Assembly: GCF_000802205.1 (NCBI RefSeq)
Contig: NZ_CP012850.1
Coordinates: forward strand, 2,480,001 to 2,544,000
DNA from: Candidatus Nitrosocosmicus oleophilus
Lineage (GTDB): Archaea > Thermoproteota > Nitrososphaeria > Nitrososphaerales > Nitrososphaeraceae
Length of the DNA stretch: 64,000 nucleotides
Direction: 5' to 3'
Shown in pieces: positions 28,358 through 38,524 of this stretch; the stretch's first letter is position 1; the number at the start of each line of letters is the position of its first letter. The position numbers and the translations under genes were made by a program. The notes under the pieces are model-generated. The model saw only the letters and a list, made by a program, of their open reading frames with translations. It was not told the DNA's origin and did no database searches.

Positions 28358-28622
28358 GTTATCTAGTATCCAACTAGCTAATTATGTAATAATTATTTTA
28401 CCTTTGCTTTTAAGATATATATTTCTGAGTATTATCTGCATTTTTCAGTGGGAAGACAAAAAATAATGAATATGTTTTTTGTTTGTGCGAGAACAAACAG
28501 GTTCAGTTAGGTCTCTAATTCTAATGAGTTCAATGACTACAAATCTTTCTGCATACTAATAGAAATATTGTATTATAAAAAATTGGATTTATTGGTTATA
28601 GCTGATAATTCCAAATGTTAAT

Positions 28623-28763
28623 TCAGTTCTTATTCAATGATAAGATAATATGCTCAACGGCCTGACTTGAGTTTAACATTCCATTTTTCTTGGCGTAATC
28701 TTCAAGTAATTTTATTTGTCCAGGTGTAAAGCATATTGGCATCGAACGCCTTTCGTTATCCAT
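28623..28763 (-). CDS. Small ribbon-helix-helix-like protein
   Basis: 46 residues, below usual length cut-offs. Starts MDNERRSMPICFTPGQ; a beta-strand RRSMPICFT is followed by helices PGQIKLLEDYAKKNG and NSSQAVEHIILSLN, the order of an RHH/CopG DNA-binding protein. I recall closely similar small proteins in other ammonia-oxidising archaea. Probably a dimeric transcription regulator. Confidence 0.7.
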   Translation of the reverse strand: MDNERRSMPICFTPGQIKLLEDYAKKNGMLNSSQAVEHIILSLNKN

Positions 28764-28867
28764 TTATTTTATTGTTAATCACCCTGATATTAAAATTTTG
28801 TTGCAAAATCAAATCATTCCGTATCTGCAACCTTTCATGTTTTCATATCAATCCAGATGACAATATC

Positions 28868-29194
28868 CTACCTTTTGAGTATATTAATTATTAATGACTC
28901 ACCCACTTGAGGCCTTCCATATGTCTCGTAATTTCGTTTGGGCATCGTAATTATGATGCTGGTTTGAGGGTAAGATTGTATCAAGGTCTGTGGTTGTGCT
29001 CTCAACATGGCTTCCATTATTGGTTGCAGTTGATCTTTCATCTCTTTATCTGGGATTGCTCTATTTATGGCTTCTAGCATCATCTGTTGCTGTGAAACCG
29101 GCTCAAGTTCGATATCCTCCACTAGTGTGAGAGTAACAGAAACTCCATTATCACTCAAATTCTTAATTTTATAAACATTCTCACGAATTTCCAT
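28868..29194 (-). CDS. Conserved hypothetical protein
   Basis: 108 residues, soluble. Begins with strands MEIRENVYKIKNLSDNG and VSVTLTLVEDIEL, then a helix PVSQQQMMLEAINRAI, and ends with a strand STSIIITMPKRNYETYG-like segment. Methionine/glutamine-rich helices and a beta ending suggest a compact domain. Lies 99 nt from the epimerase gene on the same strand. No family recognised. Confidence 0.6.
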   Translation of the reverse strand: MEIRENVYKIKNLSDNGVSVTLTLVEDIELEPVSQQQMMLEAINRAIPDKEMKDQLQPIMEAMLRAQPQTLIQSYPQTSIIITMPKRNYETYGRPQVGESLIINILKR

Positions 29195-29293
29195 TTAAGA
29201 TCAATAATTCACCTTTTTATTTAATCTTAATTATAAGGGAATTTCAAAGTTGATACCTAGATAGAACAAGGATGATATAGAATCTGTCTTTAC

Positions 29294-29692
29294 CTAACGA
29301 GGAGGGGCTTGACAAAATTCTACAAGGACGCCATTAAGAGATTTCGGATGGATGAAAGTAATTTTGCGTCCATACGATCCAGTTCTCAATTCGCCCAAGA
29401 ATCGCATACCATTCTCTTTGGCATGATTAACATCATTCTCTATCTCATCAGCAGTAATCGCTATATGATGAATACCCTCACCTCTTTCCTTTAGGAATTT
29501 ACTGATCGGGCTGGAATCTTCTAAAGGTTCAATCAATTCGAGCCGAGTGTCTTCTAAATTCAACATTACTACTTTTACCTTCTCATTTGGAACTTCTTCT
29601 ACATCAATATTATCAATTTTCAAGATTTTTTTGTAATTCTCAAGAGCTTTATTTGCATCATTAACAGCTATAGCAATGTGATCCACACGCAT
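29294..29692 (-). CDS. mce: Methylmalonyl-CoA epimerase
   Basis: 132 residues, VOC fold. RVDHIAIAVND gives the first metal His (H5), LELIEPL the acidic/Gln ligand region, GEGIHHIAI the second His, and GVLVEFCQ the final Glu: the four-ligand set of methylmalonyl-CoA epimerases. It interconverts (S)- and (R)-methylmalonyl-CoA, a step of the 3-hydroxypropionate/4-hydroxybutyrate carbon-fixation cycle of ammonia-oxidising archaea. The mutase genes are not in the window. Family assignment is sound; other VOC enzymes are less likely given the spacing of motifs. Confidence 0.88.
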   Translation of the reverse strand: MRVDHIAIAVNDANKALENYKKILKIDNIDVEEVPNEKVKVVMLNLEDTRLELIEPLEDSSPISKFLKERGEGIHHIAITADEIENDVNHAKENGMRFLGELRTGSYGRKITFIHPKSLNGVLVEFCQAPPR

Positions 29693-30279
29693 ATGAAGAC
29701 ATAATAAAAAAAGTAGTATATATTATAACCAGTATATTTTATTAATTGATCATCCAGAATGGTTAATTGCTTGAAAATGCGGTTTAGAAATAACAAATAG
29801 TGGCTTTTATTCGATTAGGCCACTTTGCCTTACTTTGAAGAAATTTAGTTTGAAGATTCCAATTTAAAGACTATTCTGGATTAATCGCATTTTACTTTTG
29901 AAACTGTGGATTAAGAAAAAGTAATCAATATTATTAAATAAAAAATCCAAATGGGCAGAGCAAAGACAGCGTGTTTTGTAATTATAAAAATGGAATAATT
30001 GCAATTTTTTGAATTAATTCATAGTAAAACCTAATGAATTTGATAATAAAAATTCCATTTAAGTATTCTTTGGGCTTCTAGCGTTTCAGATTATCGGACA
30101 AAAGATAGTCTGGAAGTTACAAGCATGGTGTAAATTCAATTTACATTTTGGATAACAAAAAAAATCTAGATTAGACATGGGAAAAGAGAGAACTGTTGCT
30201 TTAAACAACCAACTAGCTATCCACAACATCCGTTTTGGGAAAAAACAAATTTATCTAATAATGAAGAGTAGCTAGTGAT
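29693..30279. other. Intergenic stretch, nothing recognised
   Basis: 587 nt between divergent genes with no ORF or structure I can support; presumably holds both promoters. Confidence 0.4.
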
Positions 30280-31005
30280 ATGAACAGCGGAGCGATGCAT
30301 TTCCTTGTATTTACGTTTTTTGCTTCAATTTTAATGACCTTGTCTGTAGCTCAGACTAGTCACTCCTTAGGTAACATCTCTAAACCTTTTCTGGCAAATT
30401 CAACGATTCTTCCAGGATACATCAACTGTCTGATAGAATATACAACGAAACAGTGTAGTGATTGTCCACCTAACTGTATTACATATAAGACTAGTAATTT
30501 TATCATTGATAACAAAGATTTGGCTTCCAATGTGGACAATATTTTTGAAAAATCATTAAGACAAATATCAATTATTAAGTCAGCAGACATTAATACCAAT
30601 CACACAAAAACCGCTATCATTTACTTGCAAAGTCTTTTACTAAAAAACAATATCAAACCCTCCGAATTAACTCTAATTACTGACATATTCAATAGTATTA
30701 ATCAGACAAATTCGACTACAACACTAGGAAAAACTCTTCATGATAAAATTAAAGAATTGGCAGCAATAAAAGATTCTAGTCCGATCGCTATTTCCATCGT
30801 AAATCTAACTTCAAAAAGTGTCGATTTGTTAGTAAATTCAGATAGTATCGTACACAGAATTCAAGGATATCCTGACCTTCCGTATGACATTAATGAGCAA
30901 AAAGAATGGATTAATGGTATTCTCTCCGGTACTATCGTAGGATGTGAGATCTCTGGTGTGTTAGGTTGCCTAATGGCGTCTATATTAACTTCAGGAATAG
31001 TTTAG
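30280..31005 (+). CDS. Secreted hypothetical protein
   Basis: 241 residues. Signal peptide about 1-30 (ends AQTSHSLG). The mature part has a Cys-rich N-terminal piece (INCLIEY, TKQCSDCPPNC), a helical middle, and a hydrophobic C-terminal end (GILSGTIVGCEISGVLGCLMASILTSGIV) that may anchor the protein. Several NxT/NxS sites. No family recognised. Convergent with the flavoprotein gene, 11 nt apart. Confidence 0.6.
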   Translation: MNSGAMHFLVFTFFASILMTLSVAQTSHSLGNISKPFLANSTILPGYINCLIEYTTKQCSDCPPNCITYKTSNFIIDNKDLASNVDNIFEKSLRQISIIKSADINTNHTKTAIIYLQSLLLKNNIKPSELTLITDIFNSINQTNSTTTLGKTLHDKIKELAAIKDSSPIAISIVNLTSKSVDLLVNSDSIVHRIQGYPDLPYDINEQKEWINGILSGTIVGCEISGVLGCLMASILTSGIV

Positions 31006-31016
31006 TTAGGATCAAT

Positions 31017-31430
31017 TCATACGTATGTAGACAAAGGTATTGAAAAGTAAATGATTTTTTTTGGTCTAATCTTTAATATTACTCTTGTTTCGTCTGGTTT
31101 ACTTATCGGATACTTATCTAGATTCAAATATTTTTTTGATAATTTATTGAAATGATGGTCCGCCCCTTCGGTCGTCTTATCGATCACGTTCCCCATAATT
31201 GAAGCACTTTCGTAAGGGTTTGCCATGCTAAATACCGACAAACTTACCTTATCGTTAATAACTGTATTCTTATCCTTTGTCCTTCCCAAGGCTGTGTTTA
31301 CCAATAAATCATGATTATCATCATAATCTATCCAAATTGGAGTGACTTGAGGATAACCATTAGGCATTATAGTGGCAAAAGATGCAAAGTTTTTTCCATT
31401 CAAGAGGTTTAACACTTGATGACTAATCAT
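31017..31430 (-). CDS. PPOX-class F420/FMN-dependent flavoprotein
   Basis: 137 residues, split-beta-barrel flavin-binding fold: NFASFATIMPNGYPQVTPIWIDYD, LLVNTALGRTKDKNTVIND, VSLSVFSMANPYESASIMGNV and a C-terminal RVILKIRPKKIIYF strand. This is the TIGR-type PPOX F420-dependent group common in actinobacteria and archaea. It may use F420H2 or FMN to reduce an unknown substrate. Standalone cytosolic enzyme. Confidence 0.85.
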   Translation of the reverse strand: MISHQVLNLLNGKNFASFATIMPNGYPQVTPIWIDYDDNHDLLVNTALGRTKDKNTVINDKVSLSVFSMANPYESASIMGNVIDKTTEGADHHFNKLSKKYLNLDKYPISKPDETRVILKIRPKKIIYFSIPLSTYV

Positions 31431-31602
31431 AGTTTCTATCTAACAGATAAAAATATAACTTTTGCAATTAAGAGTTCGGACCAAATATACTATTTATAGT
31501 AATGAGAAGGAAATTAAATAACAATGAGATTAAACCGGGCACGAGAAATGTATAAATTTACATAAAAACTTTATAATTCTGAATTACATAATTAAGATAT
31601 AA

Positions 31603-31815
31603 TTGGGGATTATTTTAACTCTAATCCTGATAGCAATAATAGGGCTTGTAATTTTGGGTATAGGATGGACAAATTTTTTTTCTGCATTGTTGAAAGGCAC
31701 AGATAAAGTAACAGAAATTCCAGTGGTTAAAAACATAACTGATACTGCCCATGTTGAGTTGAAAAAGATTCTGAATAACGTTTCAAGCAACGTACTAAAC
31801 AATATTGGAAATTAG
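31603..31815 (+). CDS. Small single-helix membrane protein
   Basis: 70 residues from TTG 31603. One transmembrane helix (residues 3-22, rich in Ile/Leu/Gly), then GWTNFFSALLKGTDK and a charged amphipathic tail. The GxGWxxFFS(A/G)xxKG motif recurs in small proteins of other ammonia-oxidising archaea, as I recall. Function unknown. The start codon is uncertain. Confidence 0.6.
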   Translation: MGIILTLILIAIIGLVILGIGWTNFFSALLKGTDKVTEIPVVKNITDTAHVELKKILNNVSSNVLNNIGN

Positions 31816-31912
31816 AATTTCCTTATAGGTTTTCACTTTGAAATAGAAAATGTTTGACTATTAGACCTTTAAACTAATGTATTTTTATTAGTAATATATC
31901 TAAAAAAATTAT

Positions 31913-32066
31913 TTAATGGCTATGACCACATCCACAGCCTGCATGGCCACCACCGCTGGTATTCTGTTGTTGTTGCTCTACACAAGTAGGGCATTTAGAT
32001 TGTTGAGTTTCTGACATAAACGTAGTTCCACATGAAGAACATTTCATTTTTTGAATTCCTTCCATA
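31913..32066 (-). pseudogene. Frameshifted zinc-ribbon / His-rich small protein
   Basis: From ATG 32066 the frame begins MEGIQKMK. If one base of the CC at 32040-32041 is dropped, it continues CSSCGTTFMSETQQSKCP, TCVEQQQ and ends HAGCGCGHSH before TAA at 31913-31915: a CxxC...CxxC zinc ribbon with a metal-binding tail. As written, the two halves are in different frames. The surviving 3' frame could start at ATG 32017 (MSETQQ, 34 residues). A true frameshift or a sequence error are both possible. Confidence 0.55.
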
Positions 32067-32124
32067 ACAGAATTCGGTTCTCAAACTAATTAATAGTTAT
32101 CTATGAACAATTAGGTCTGGTTAT

Positions 32125-32132
32125 AAAAAAAA
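32125..32132 (-). terminator. Oligo-U terminator of the ATPase operon
   Basis: An uninterrupted run of eight T on the coding strand directly after the stop codon of subunit I, the form of archaeal intrinsic termination. A U-rich stretch of this kind at the end of a long operon is a good candidate. Confidence 0.5.
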
Positions 32133-34154
32133 TTATTTCTGTATTTGGGTGGAATATTGATTATGGGTATATCTACGTCTAAATCCAAAAGGCTTAAACG
32201 GCTTTCCATTTCCGTGATAGAATTTTGAGAAAAATTCCACATACAGCAACCTAGCTCCCTGAATGCCCGGTTCAAATACACCTAAAATAATATTGAACAG
32301 ATGTCCTACCATCAGGATTACGATTCCTATTATCAACCACATTATTCCATTATCAGAGACCCTGATGAATACATGATCTATTACGTCAGCCAAGATGATT
32401 GAAGCCATCATTATGCCTATAAGCCTAGTAAAAGACAGTATATGACTTATTATTGATGGTAATTCCATCATAGCTCTGCTTCCTTCGCCATAAAACATTA
32501 GCCCAATACCACCAAATATCAGTGCAAAATACACTGCTCCTTGTACACTGGCAGTAGGATTGATATTTTCATGGCCTATTAACGCTAAACCAATTAACGC
32601 AACACCCCATCCAAACATGAGCCAACCGACTTTCCCAATTGCATGTCTCTTATTTCCGTGATTAATGTTATTTATGATACCAAGAATGAATCCAAAAGAG
32701 ACCATACCCAGTCCTATGTATCCACTTAAAAGCAATAATTTGCGTAGTCCCCATGTTGATATAGGATCAAATATAGTGCCATCTTCTGGCAGGTGAAAAC
32801 CGCCAATACTATTAAGGAAATCAAATAAATATTGATTCAAATGGAAACCAAAATAAAGGTTAAAGCAGAAGCCTAGCACAATTGCTACTATACACCCGGG
32901 AGTAATAGCCTTGGCAATCTTGACCATTTGAACAGGTTTCAGTATTGTCAAACCGAATTTCCTAATAGGTTTAGGCATAATAGTAAAGCCTCTATGTCCT
33001 CCCTCAATTCGCCAGATTACCCATCTTGAAACGAATAGAATCACAATTGCGTAACCTACATCAGCAAACATCATCCCGTAAAATACTGGAAAGACAAGAG
33101 CAAACACAAGTGTAGGATCAAATTCATTGCCCGATGGCAGGGAGTAAAATCTTATGAATGATTCGTACACCCTTGTGCGCTTTGGGTTTTTCTGCAGAGT
33201 AGGCGGAACTTCATTTGTTTTTAATACAAACATAACGGTTCCTTTGCTGTGCTTCTCAATCGTAGCCTTCGTCTCGTCAATCAGGGATTGGGGAATCCAA
33301 CCTTCTAAAGTAAAAGTGTCATGGGTGACCCCAATATTATCGATTACTTCTAGTTTTTTATGTTCAATATCCAGTTGTTCCTCTAATCCTTTTAACAAAG
33401 AGTAATTTGTCTGCGAAATTGCCAATAATTGATTGTCTATTTCTCCTAATTTCTTTTCAAGTGCCTCAAGATCATGCTTTAGCTTTTCTATTACTTCATT
33501 GGGTTTACCCTTTAATGGTGGAACAGCCTCCATGTGAACGTTATAAAGATTAATAATTGATGCCAATGCATTTGATGGGTAATGGGGTAAAACAACCAAA
33601 ACAAATTCAGTAATTTTTTCACCCCCTTTTGAATAGAGTATTATATCTTGATTATTAGATTCAAGTTTTTTCTTAAATTCAGAATATTTTTCACTAGCAA
33701 TACGTCCAAAAAACGAACGGGCAGATTTGAGATGCAAGACATCTAAATCGGCTGGAAAAAATGAAAATTCTCCTACTAGCTTTATATTGTTTTGTGCATT
33801 TCTTATCTCAGTTAGTATATTTTCTTTATCTCTTTCAAGCGTAGCTACACTATTATCAATATCAAGACGTAGTAACGTATTTTCCATTTCATCTATAGAT
33901 AAAAATCTGATTTTTTCTCCCAAGGAAGTGGGAGGAAGAGTACTAAGCAATCCTCTTATTCTAATTAATTGATCAGCAATATGTCTATGAGATTCACTCT
34001 CTTTCTCAGGTCTCAAGTACGCCGATATTTCTTTAGAAATTTGTTCAATTTGAATAACGCTCATTTCTTGCAAAATTGATACAACTTGCTGTCTATATTT
34101 TTTCAAACCTAAGACAGCTATCTTTGACATAGCTTCTGGTCTTAATAAAGTCAA
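32133..34154 (-). CDS. atpI: A/V-type ATP synthase subunit I (a)
   Basis: 673 residues. A cytosolic N-terminal half (about 1-340) with long coiled-coil segments (peripheral-stalk contact), then a membrane half with seven to eight helices. The essential Arg lies in the helix SHILSFTRLIGIMMAS. SIGGFHLPEDGTIFDP links helices. It forms the stator half-channel that moves ions past the K ring. Last gene of the operon, 15 nt after subunit H and followed by an oligo-T run. In most euryarchaeal operons I sits at the front next to H; here both are at the end. Confidence 0.92.
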   Translation of the reverse strand: MTLLRPEAMSKIAVLGLKKYRQQVVSILQEMSVIQIEQISKEISAYLRPEKESESHRHIADQLIRIRGLLSTLPPTSLGEKIRFLSIDEMENTLLRLDIDNSVATLERDKENILTEIRNAQNNIKLVGEFSFFPADLDVLHLKSARSFFGRIASEKYSEFKKKLESNNQDIILYSKGGEKITEFVLVVLPHYPSNALASIINLYNVHMEAVPPLKGKPNEVIEKLKHDLEALEKKLGEIDNQLLAISQTNYSLLKGLEEQLDIEHKKLEVIDNIGVTHDTFTLEGWIPQSLIDETKATIEKHSKGTVMFVLKTNEVPPTLQKNPKRTRVYESFIRFYSLPSGNEFDPTLVFALVFPVFYGMMFADVGYAIVILFVSRWVIWRIEGGHRGFTIMPKPIRKFGLTILKPVQMVKIAKAITPGCIVAIVLGFCFNLYFGFHLNQYLFDFLNSIGGFHLPEDGTIFDPISTWGLRKLLLLSGYIGLGMVSFGFILGIINNINHGNKRHAIGKVGWLMFGWGVALIGLALIGHENINPTASVQGAVYFALIFGGIGLMFYGEGSRAMMELPSIISHILSFTRLIGIMMASIILADVIDHVFIRVSDNGIMWLIIGIVILMVGHLFNIILGVFEPGIQGARLLYVEFFSKFYHGNGKPFKPFGFRRRYTHNQYSTQIQK

Positions 34155-34169
34155 GGCAAGGGCTCCATA

Positions 34170-34505
34170 TTACTTAATTCCTGAAAGTAAAATTTCCATT
34201 ATTTCTTTCATCATTGTTTGATAGTAATGAAAAGAAATGTTCTTTGCCTTAGTTTCGGCCTCAGAAATAGTTTTTTGTGCTTCTTCGTTTGCTTTCATTC
34301 TGGCCTTTTCGATGCTAGATTCAACCAGTAATACTCCTTCATTTTCAGCATTTGCAATAGTATCTTCTAGATCTGCTTCAATGGCCTTGATTTGATTTTG
34401 CACTTCTTCTTTACGCTCATTGATTTCCTTTTGGACGGCTTCTTCAATTTGCTTGATTTGTTCTAATGACTTAATATATTGTTCCTGATCTTGAATATCA
34501 GACAC
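34170..34505 (-). CDS. atpH: A/V-type ATP synthase subunit H (peripheral stalk)
   Basis: 111 residues from GTG 34505. Almost one continuous coiled coil (YIKSLEQIKQIEEAVQKEI ... EEAQKTISEAETKAKNIS), as in subunit H (also called G) that pairs with E to form the peripheral stalk. Starts 3 nt after the small membrane protein and ends 15 nt before subunit I. Confidence 0.85.
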   Translation of the reverse strand: MSDIQDQEQYIKSLEQIKQIEEAVQKEINERKEEVQNQIKAIEADLEDTIANAENEGVLLVESSIEKARMKANEEAQKTISEAETKAKNISFHYYQTMMKEIMEILLSGIK

Positions 34506-34508
34506 TTT

Positions 34509-34664
34509 CTAGTTCACTCCAATTAAATATTGTATAATAAATATCAACAAAATAACTGTTGCAATAATATTTCCAATTTTTATTGCCCTAGTAATTCGAT
34601 AAAATTTTCTTTGCTTGTCATTTGAAAAGCCTCTAAAATCATTCCCATTCATATCTTTATACAT
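34509..34664 (-). CDS. Small membrane protein inside the ATPase operon (AhaG position)
   Basis: 51 residues, below the usual length cut-off. The ATG at 34664 overlaps the TAA of subunit D by eight bases; an inner ATG at 34652 is possible. A basic N-terminal half (FSNDKQRKFYRITRAIK) precedes one transmembrane helix (about 29-48), ending IGVN. The stop is 3 nt from the GTG of subunit H, so it is translated with the operon. In Methanosarcina a small gene, ahaG, sits after subunit D; this gene has the same place, but sequence homology is not shown. Confidence 0.7.
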   Translation of the reverse strand: MYKDMNGNDFRGFSNDKQRKFYRITRAIKIGNIIATVILLIFIIQYLIGVN

Positions 34665-35322
34665 TTAACTCTGGTTCGACCTCTCTTAATTCTTGCATCT
34701 CTCTTTCACCCATCTTTCTTTTTACTGTTTTTAACATTATAAATGTGTCACGCTCTATTTCTTCTAATCTAAATGTAATAAATCTAACAGCATCCACCAA
34801 TCTTGGAATAAAAACGTTCTCTATAGCATTTGATTTACGTTTTGTCCTCTCAATTTCATGCAGGAGTTTCCTTAATGCAGTTTCTTTTTCTGCAACATCC
34901 AATACAATCTTATGAATTCTATTGAAAGAACTAATAGCTTCGTTGATGGAAGCGGGCAACTCCAACAGATATTCCTCATATACCTTATTTTGGCCACCTT
35001 CAAGTTTAGGAATATGCACACCCATTATGCTTTTGGATTTCACATTAAGCTTGCCCATCATAGGTAACTTCATTGATTCATTTTCTAATCTCATTGACCC
35101 AGCTAATATTTCTGCCATCCTGATTGACTCGTATCCCTTTATAAGCTCGGTTTGTAAATTCTCCCTCAAAGCCGCAGCAGTTTTGCTTGTATTAAAAAAT
35201 TCCAATATAAGCGCCTGACGTTTTAGTTTTAACAATTTCAATCCTTTTCTTGCTATTAAAATCCTCTTTTTTGTGCGTATGTACTCTAATCTTGTGGGCC
35301 TAATATCGGAAATAGAGGGCAT
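34657..35322 (-). CDS. atpD: A/V-type ATP synthase subunit D (central rotor)
   Basis: 221 residues. Typical subunit D: N-terminal IRPTRLEYIRTKKRILIARKG and long N- and C-terminal helices that form the central coiled-coil shaft (ending VKRKMGEREMQELREVEPEL). Couples rotation of the K ring to the A3B3 head with subunit F. Six nt after subunit B. Confidence 0.92.
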   Translation of the reverse strand: MPSISDIRPTRLEYIRTKKRILIARKGLKLLKLKRQALILEFFNTSKTAAALRENLQTELIKGYESIRMAEILAGSMRLENESMKLPMMGKLNVKSKSIMGVHIPKLEGGQNKVYEEYLLELPASINEAISSFNRIHKIVLDVAEKETALRKLLHEIERTKRKSNAIENVFIPRLVDAVRFITFRLEEIERDTFIMLKTVKRKMGEREMQELREVEPELNV

Positions 35323-35328
35323 TTCTTT

Positions 35329-36738
35329 CTATTGCTCCTCTATTTCTTTATCTTCTAGGGTTATGGATTTTTTCCTATATTTTGCGATAAATTCTGGCTT
35401 AATACGTTTCATTTCTGATTCTGGAAGTTCCGACAAAAGTTCCCAACCGATAGAAAGGGTTTGTTCAATAGATCTATTTTCATCGATACCCTGATTAACG
35501 AACTTTCTCTCAAAATTATTTGCAATTGCCAGGAACTTTCTATCTATCTCGCTTAACGCCTCCTCTCCAACGATTGCAGTGAGGGCACGAGCATCTTTAC
35601 CTTGTGCATAAGCTGCATACAATTGGTCGGCCAGGTTCCTATGATCTTCTCGAGTTCTCCCGCTTCCAATCCCTTGATTCATTAACCTGGATAAGCTGGT
35701 AAGAACATCCACTGGAGGCTGTATATTTAATCTATGCAATTCCCTGCTCATGACTATTTGGCCCTCCGTGATGTATCCGGTCAGGTCAGGGATCGGATGA
35801 GTAATATCATCAGCAGGCATAGCCAAAATTGGAATTTGGGTTACTGAACCTTTTCTCCCCTTAATTTTTCCAGCCCTTTCATAGATTGAAGCAAGATCTG
35901 TATACATGTACCCTGGGTATCCTCTTCTACCGGGAACTTCTTCCCTGGCTGCAGATATTTCTCTTAATGCTTCGCAATAGTTAGTCATATCAGTCAAAAT
36001 TACAAGTACATGCATTTCCCTTTCGTATGCGAGAAATTCAGCGGTAGTCAATGCTAATCGAGGTGTGAGAATACGCTCCATAGATGGATCAGAAGACAAA
36101 TTAAGGAATAATACACTCCTTCCCAAAGCACCACTTTCCTCAAATTGCTTTATAAAGAAATTAGATTCTTCACTTGTGATTCCTATTGCAGCAAATACAA
36201 CAGAGAAGGATTCTGAAGAACCAAGGACTTTGGCTTGTCTAGCTATTTGAGAGGCCAGTAAATTATGAGGCAAGCCAGCACCTGAGAAAATTGGAAGTTT
36301 TTGACCTCGTACTAGAGTATTCATACCATCAATATTAGACATGCCGGTTTGGATGAATTCAGATGGTTCTTCTCTGGAATAAGGATTGATTCCTGATCCC
36401 ACAAGATCATATCTTTCTTTAGAAATAATTTTTGGACCACTATCTCTAGGATTACCTAACCCATCAAACGTCCTTCCTAGCATCTCATCAGAAACAGAAA
36501 TCATAGCAGTTTCGCCTGTAAATCTAGTCGACGTATTATCAGTTCCTAGTCCATAAGTTTGGCCAAATACTTGGACTACGGCAAGTCCTTCCCTCGTATC
36601 CAACACTTGTCCCAAACGTCTCTCTCCATTGGCTAATTTTATATCAACCATTTCACCATAAGCAGCATCTTTGACCCCCTCAATGAAGATTAAAGGACCA
36701 GCTATTTTTGAAAGATTCTTATAGGCTATTTTAGACAT
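35329..36738 (-). CDS. atpB: A/V-type ATP synthase subunit B (regulatory)
   Basis: 469 residues. Non-catalytic nucleotide-binding subunit: [18 protein letters not shown] takes the place of the P-loop, and the rest matches archaeal B ([60 protein letters not shown]). Forms the hexameric head with subunit A. Only 1 nt separates it from the A stop, so the two are translationally linked. Confidence 0.95.
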   Translation of the reverse strand: MSKIAYKNLSKIAGPLIFIEGVKDAAYGEMVDIKLANGERRLGQVLDTREGLAVVQVFGQTYGLGTDNTSTRFTGETAMISVSDEMLGRTFDGLGNPRDSGPKIISKERYDLVGSGINPYSREEPSEFIQTGMSNIDGMNTLVRGQKLPIFSGAGLPHNLLASQIARQAKVLGSSESFSVVFAAIGITSEESNFFIKQFEESGALGRSVLFLNLSSDPSMERILTPRLALTTAEFLAYEREMHVLVILTDMTNYCEALREISAAREEVPGRRGYPGYMYTDLASIYERAGKIKGRKGSVTQIPILAMPADDITHPIPDLTGYITEGQIVMSRELHRLNIQPPVDVLTSLSRLMNQGIGSGRTREDHRNLADQLYAAYAQGKDARALTAIVGEEALSEIDRKFLAIANNFERKFVNQGIDENRSIEQTLSIGWELLSELPESEMKRIKPEFIAKYRKKSITLEDKEIEEQ

Positions 36739-36739
36739 T

Positions 36740-38506
36740 TTAATGAGAGACCTCCATCACCAATTCTTTAAACTGGTTCTTCATATTTATCTTGATTTCC
36801 TCAACCTGTTGTTCAACTCCGTCTTCTTTTGTCCATTTTATCATAGACAGGTCTTTTCGTGTCCCGATTGAACTTATTTTCGTGGACGTTACACCTTTCT
36901 TTATAGCATCTGCCTCCAATCGGCCAAACTCCAATATGGTTGATAACATCAAGAACTGTTTCTTTATCGATGTATATGTGTCGACCTCGTCGTATGCACT
37001 TTGTTGCAAATAATCTTCTCTAATAGAACGGGCTGTATCTAAAATACCTTTTTCAGGTTCGGGCAGTGCATCATATCCTATTAATTGAACGATTTCCTGT
37101 AACTCGGATTCTCGCTGCAAAATACCTAGCGCCTCTTTCCTCAACGTAGTCCATAGCGGTGAAATATTATGTTTGTACCATTCATCCATATCGTCGGCGT
37201 ATAAAGAGTAACTTGTTAACCAATTTATGGACGGAAAGTGTCTTCTTGAAGCCAAATTAGCGTCTAATCCCCAAAACACACGTGTAACTCTTAGAGTATT
37301 TTGGGAAACAGGTTCAGAAAAATCTCCACCAGGTGGGGAAACTGCACCAACTAAGGTCAAAGATCCCACTCTTTTTTCTGGGGAAATAACAACGGCCTTT
37401 CCACCTCTCTCATAAAATTCAGCCAGACGCCTACCGAGATAAGCTGGATATCCCTCCTCGCCGGGCATTTCCTCAAGTCTACCTGAAATCTCTCTCAATG
37501 CTTCAGCCCATCTTGATGTACTGTCGGCCATTAGAGCAACATCGTACCCCATATCTCGGTAATATTCCCCCATGGTTATACCCGTGTAGATACTAGCCTC
37601 TCGTGCAGCCACTGGCATGTTCGAAGTATTAGCAACCAAAATCGTCCTCTCCATTAAAGGCCTTTTTGATTTTGGATCTTCGAGTTCAGGGAAAGTAGTA
37701 AGAATTTCCGTCATTTCATTTCCTCTTTCTCCGCAACCAATGTAAACAATAACGCTGCTATCAGCCCATTTGGCTAGTTGCTGCTGGGTGACTGTTTTTC
37801 CACTACCGAATGGACCTGGTATTGCAGCAGTTCCACCCTTAGCAACAGGGAAGAATGTATCTAATACTCTTTGTCCTGTAAGTAACGGTGATTCGGGGGG
37901 CAACTTTCTAAAAACCGGTCTTGGAGTTCTAACCATCCACCAGCTAGATAAGCCCACAACTGATTTCCCGTTCGTTGTTTTTATTTCAGCTACATTCTCA
38001 TTTACAGTATATTTACCCTCACTTATTTCAGATATTTTACCATTAACTCCAAACGGCACCATTATTTTATGATTAATTAATGGTGTTTCCTGGACCTCAC
38101 CTATTATTTCTCCCTCTTGGACTTCATCATTTTTGTTTTTCTTTGGAATAAATTCCCATTTAATATGTTGATCTAATGCTGGGATTGTGACACCCCTCCC
38201 TATGAAATCTCCACTCTTTTCCCTCAAAATATCTAGAGGACGTTGAATCCCATCATAAATAGATTTTAGCAATCCTGGTCCTAACTGCATAGACAAAGCT
38301 CTTTTAGTATTGATTACTTTTTCACCTGGCCTAATTCCTGTAGTATCTTCATAAACCTGGATAGTAGCCTTATTTCCTTCCAGACGAATAATCTCCCCTA
38401 ATAATCCTAACTCTCCAATGCGTACAACATGATACATCTCTGCATCCTCTACATCAGTAGCCACAACTACTGACCCTGAAATACGTGACACAATTGAATT
38501 TGACAT
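36740..38506 (-). CDS. atpA: A/V-type ATP synthase subunit A (catalytic)
   Basis: 588 residues, normal length with no intein. Walker A GPFGSGKT lies at about residue 232, and the A-specific bulge region ([21 protein letters not shown]) is present. Other marks are [37 protein letters not shown] and [18 protein letters not shown]. It makes or hydrolyses ATP at the A/B interface. Lies between F (18 nt) and B (1 nt). Confidence 0.96.
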   Translation of the reverse strand: MSNSIVSRISGSVVVATDVEDAEMYHVVRIGELGLLGEIIRLEGNKATIQVYEDTTGIRPGEKVINTKRALSMQLGPGLLKSIYDGIQRPLDILREKSGDFIGRGVTIPALDQHIKWEFIPKKNKNDEVQEGEIIGEVQETPLINHKIMVPFGVNGKISEISEGKYTVNENVAEIKTTNGKSVVGLSSWWMVRTPRPVFRKLPPESPLLTGQRVLDTFFPVAKGGTAAIPGPFGSGKTVTQQQLAKWADSSVIVYIGCGERGNEMTEILTTFPELEDPKSKRPLMERTILVANTSNMPVAAREASIYTGITMGEYYRDMGYDVALMADSTSRWAEALREISGRLEEMPGEEGYPAYLGRRLAEFYERGGKAVVISPEKRVGSLTLVGAVSPPGGDFSEPVSQNTLRVTRVFWGLDANLASRRHFPSINWLTSYSLYADDMDEWYKHNISPLWTTLRKEALGILQRESELQEIVQLIGYDALPEPEKGILDTARSIREDYLQQSAYDEVDTYTSIKKQFLMLSTILEFGRLEADAIKKGVTSTKISSIGTRKDLSMIKWTKEDGVEQQVEEIKINMKNQFKELVMEVSH

Positions 38507-38524
38507 GTTTCCCTACTTTCCCTT

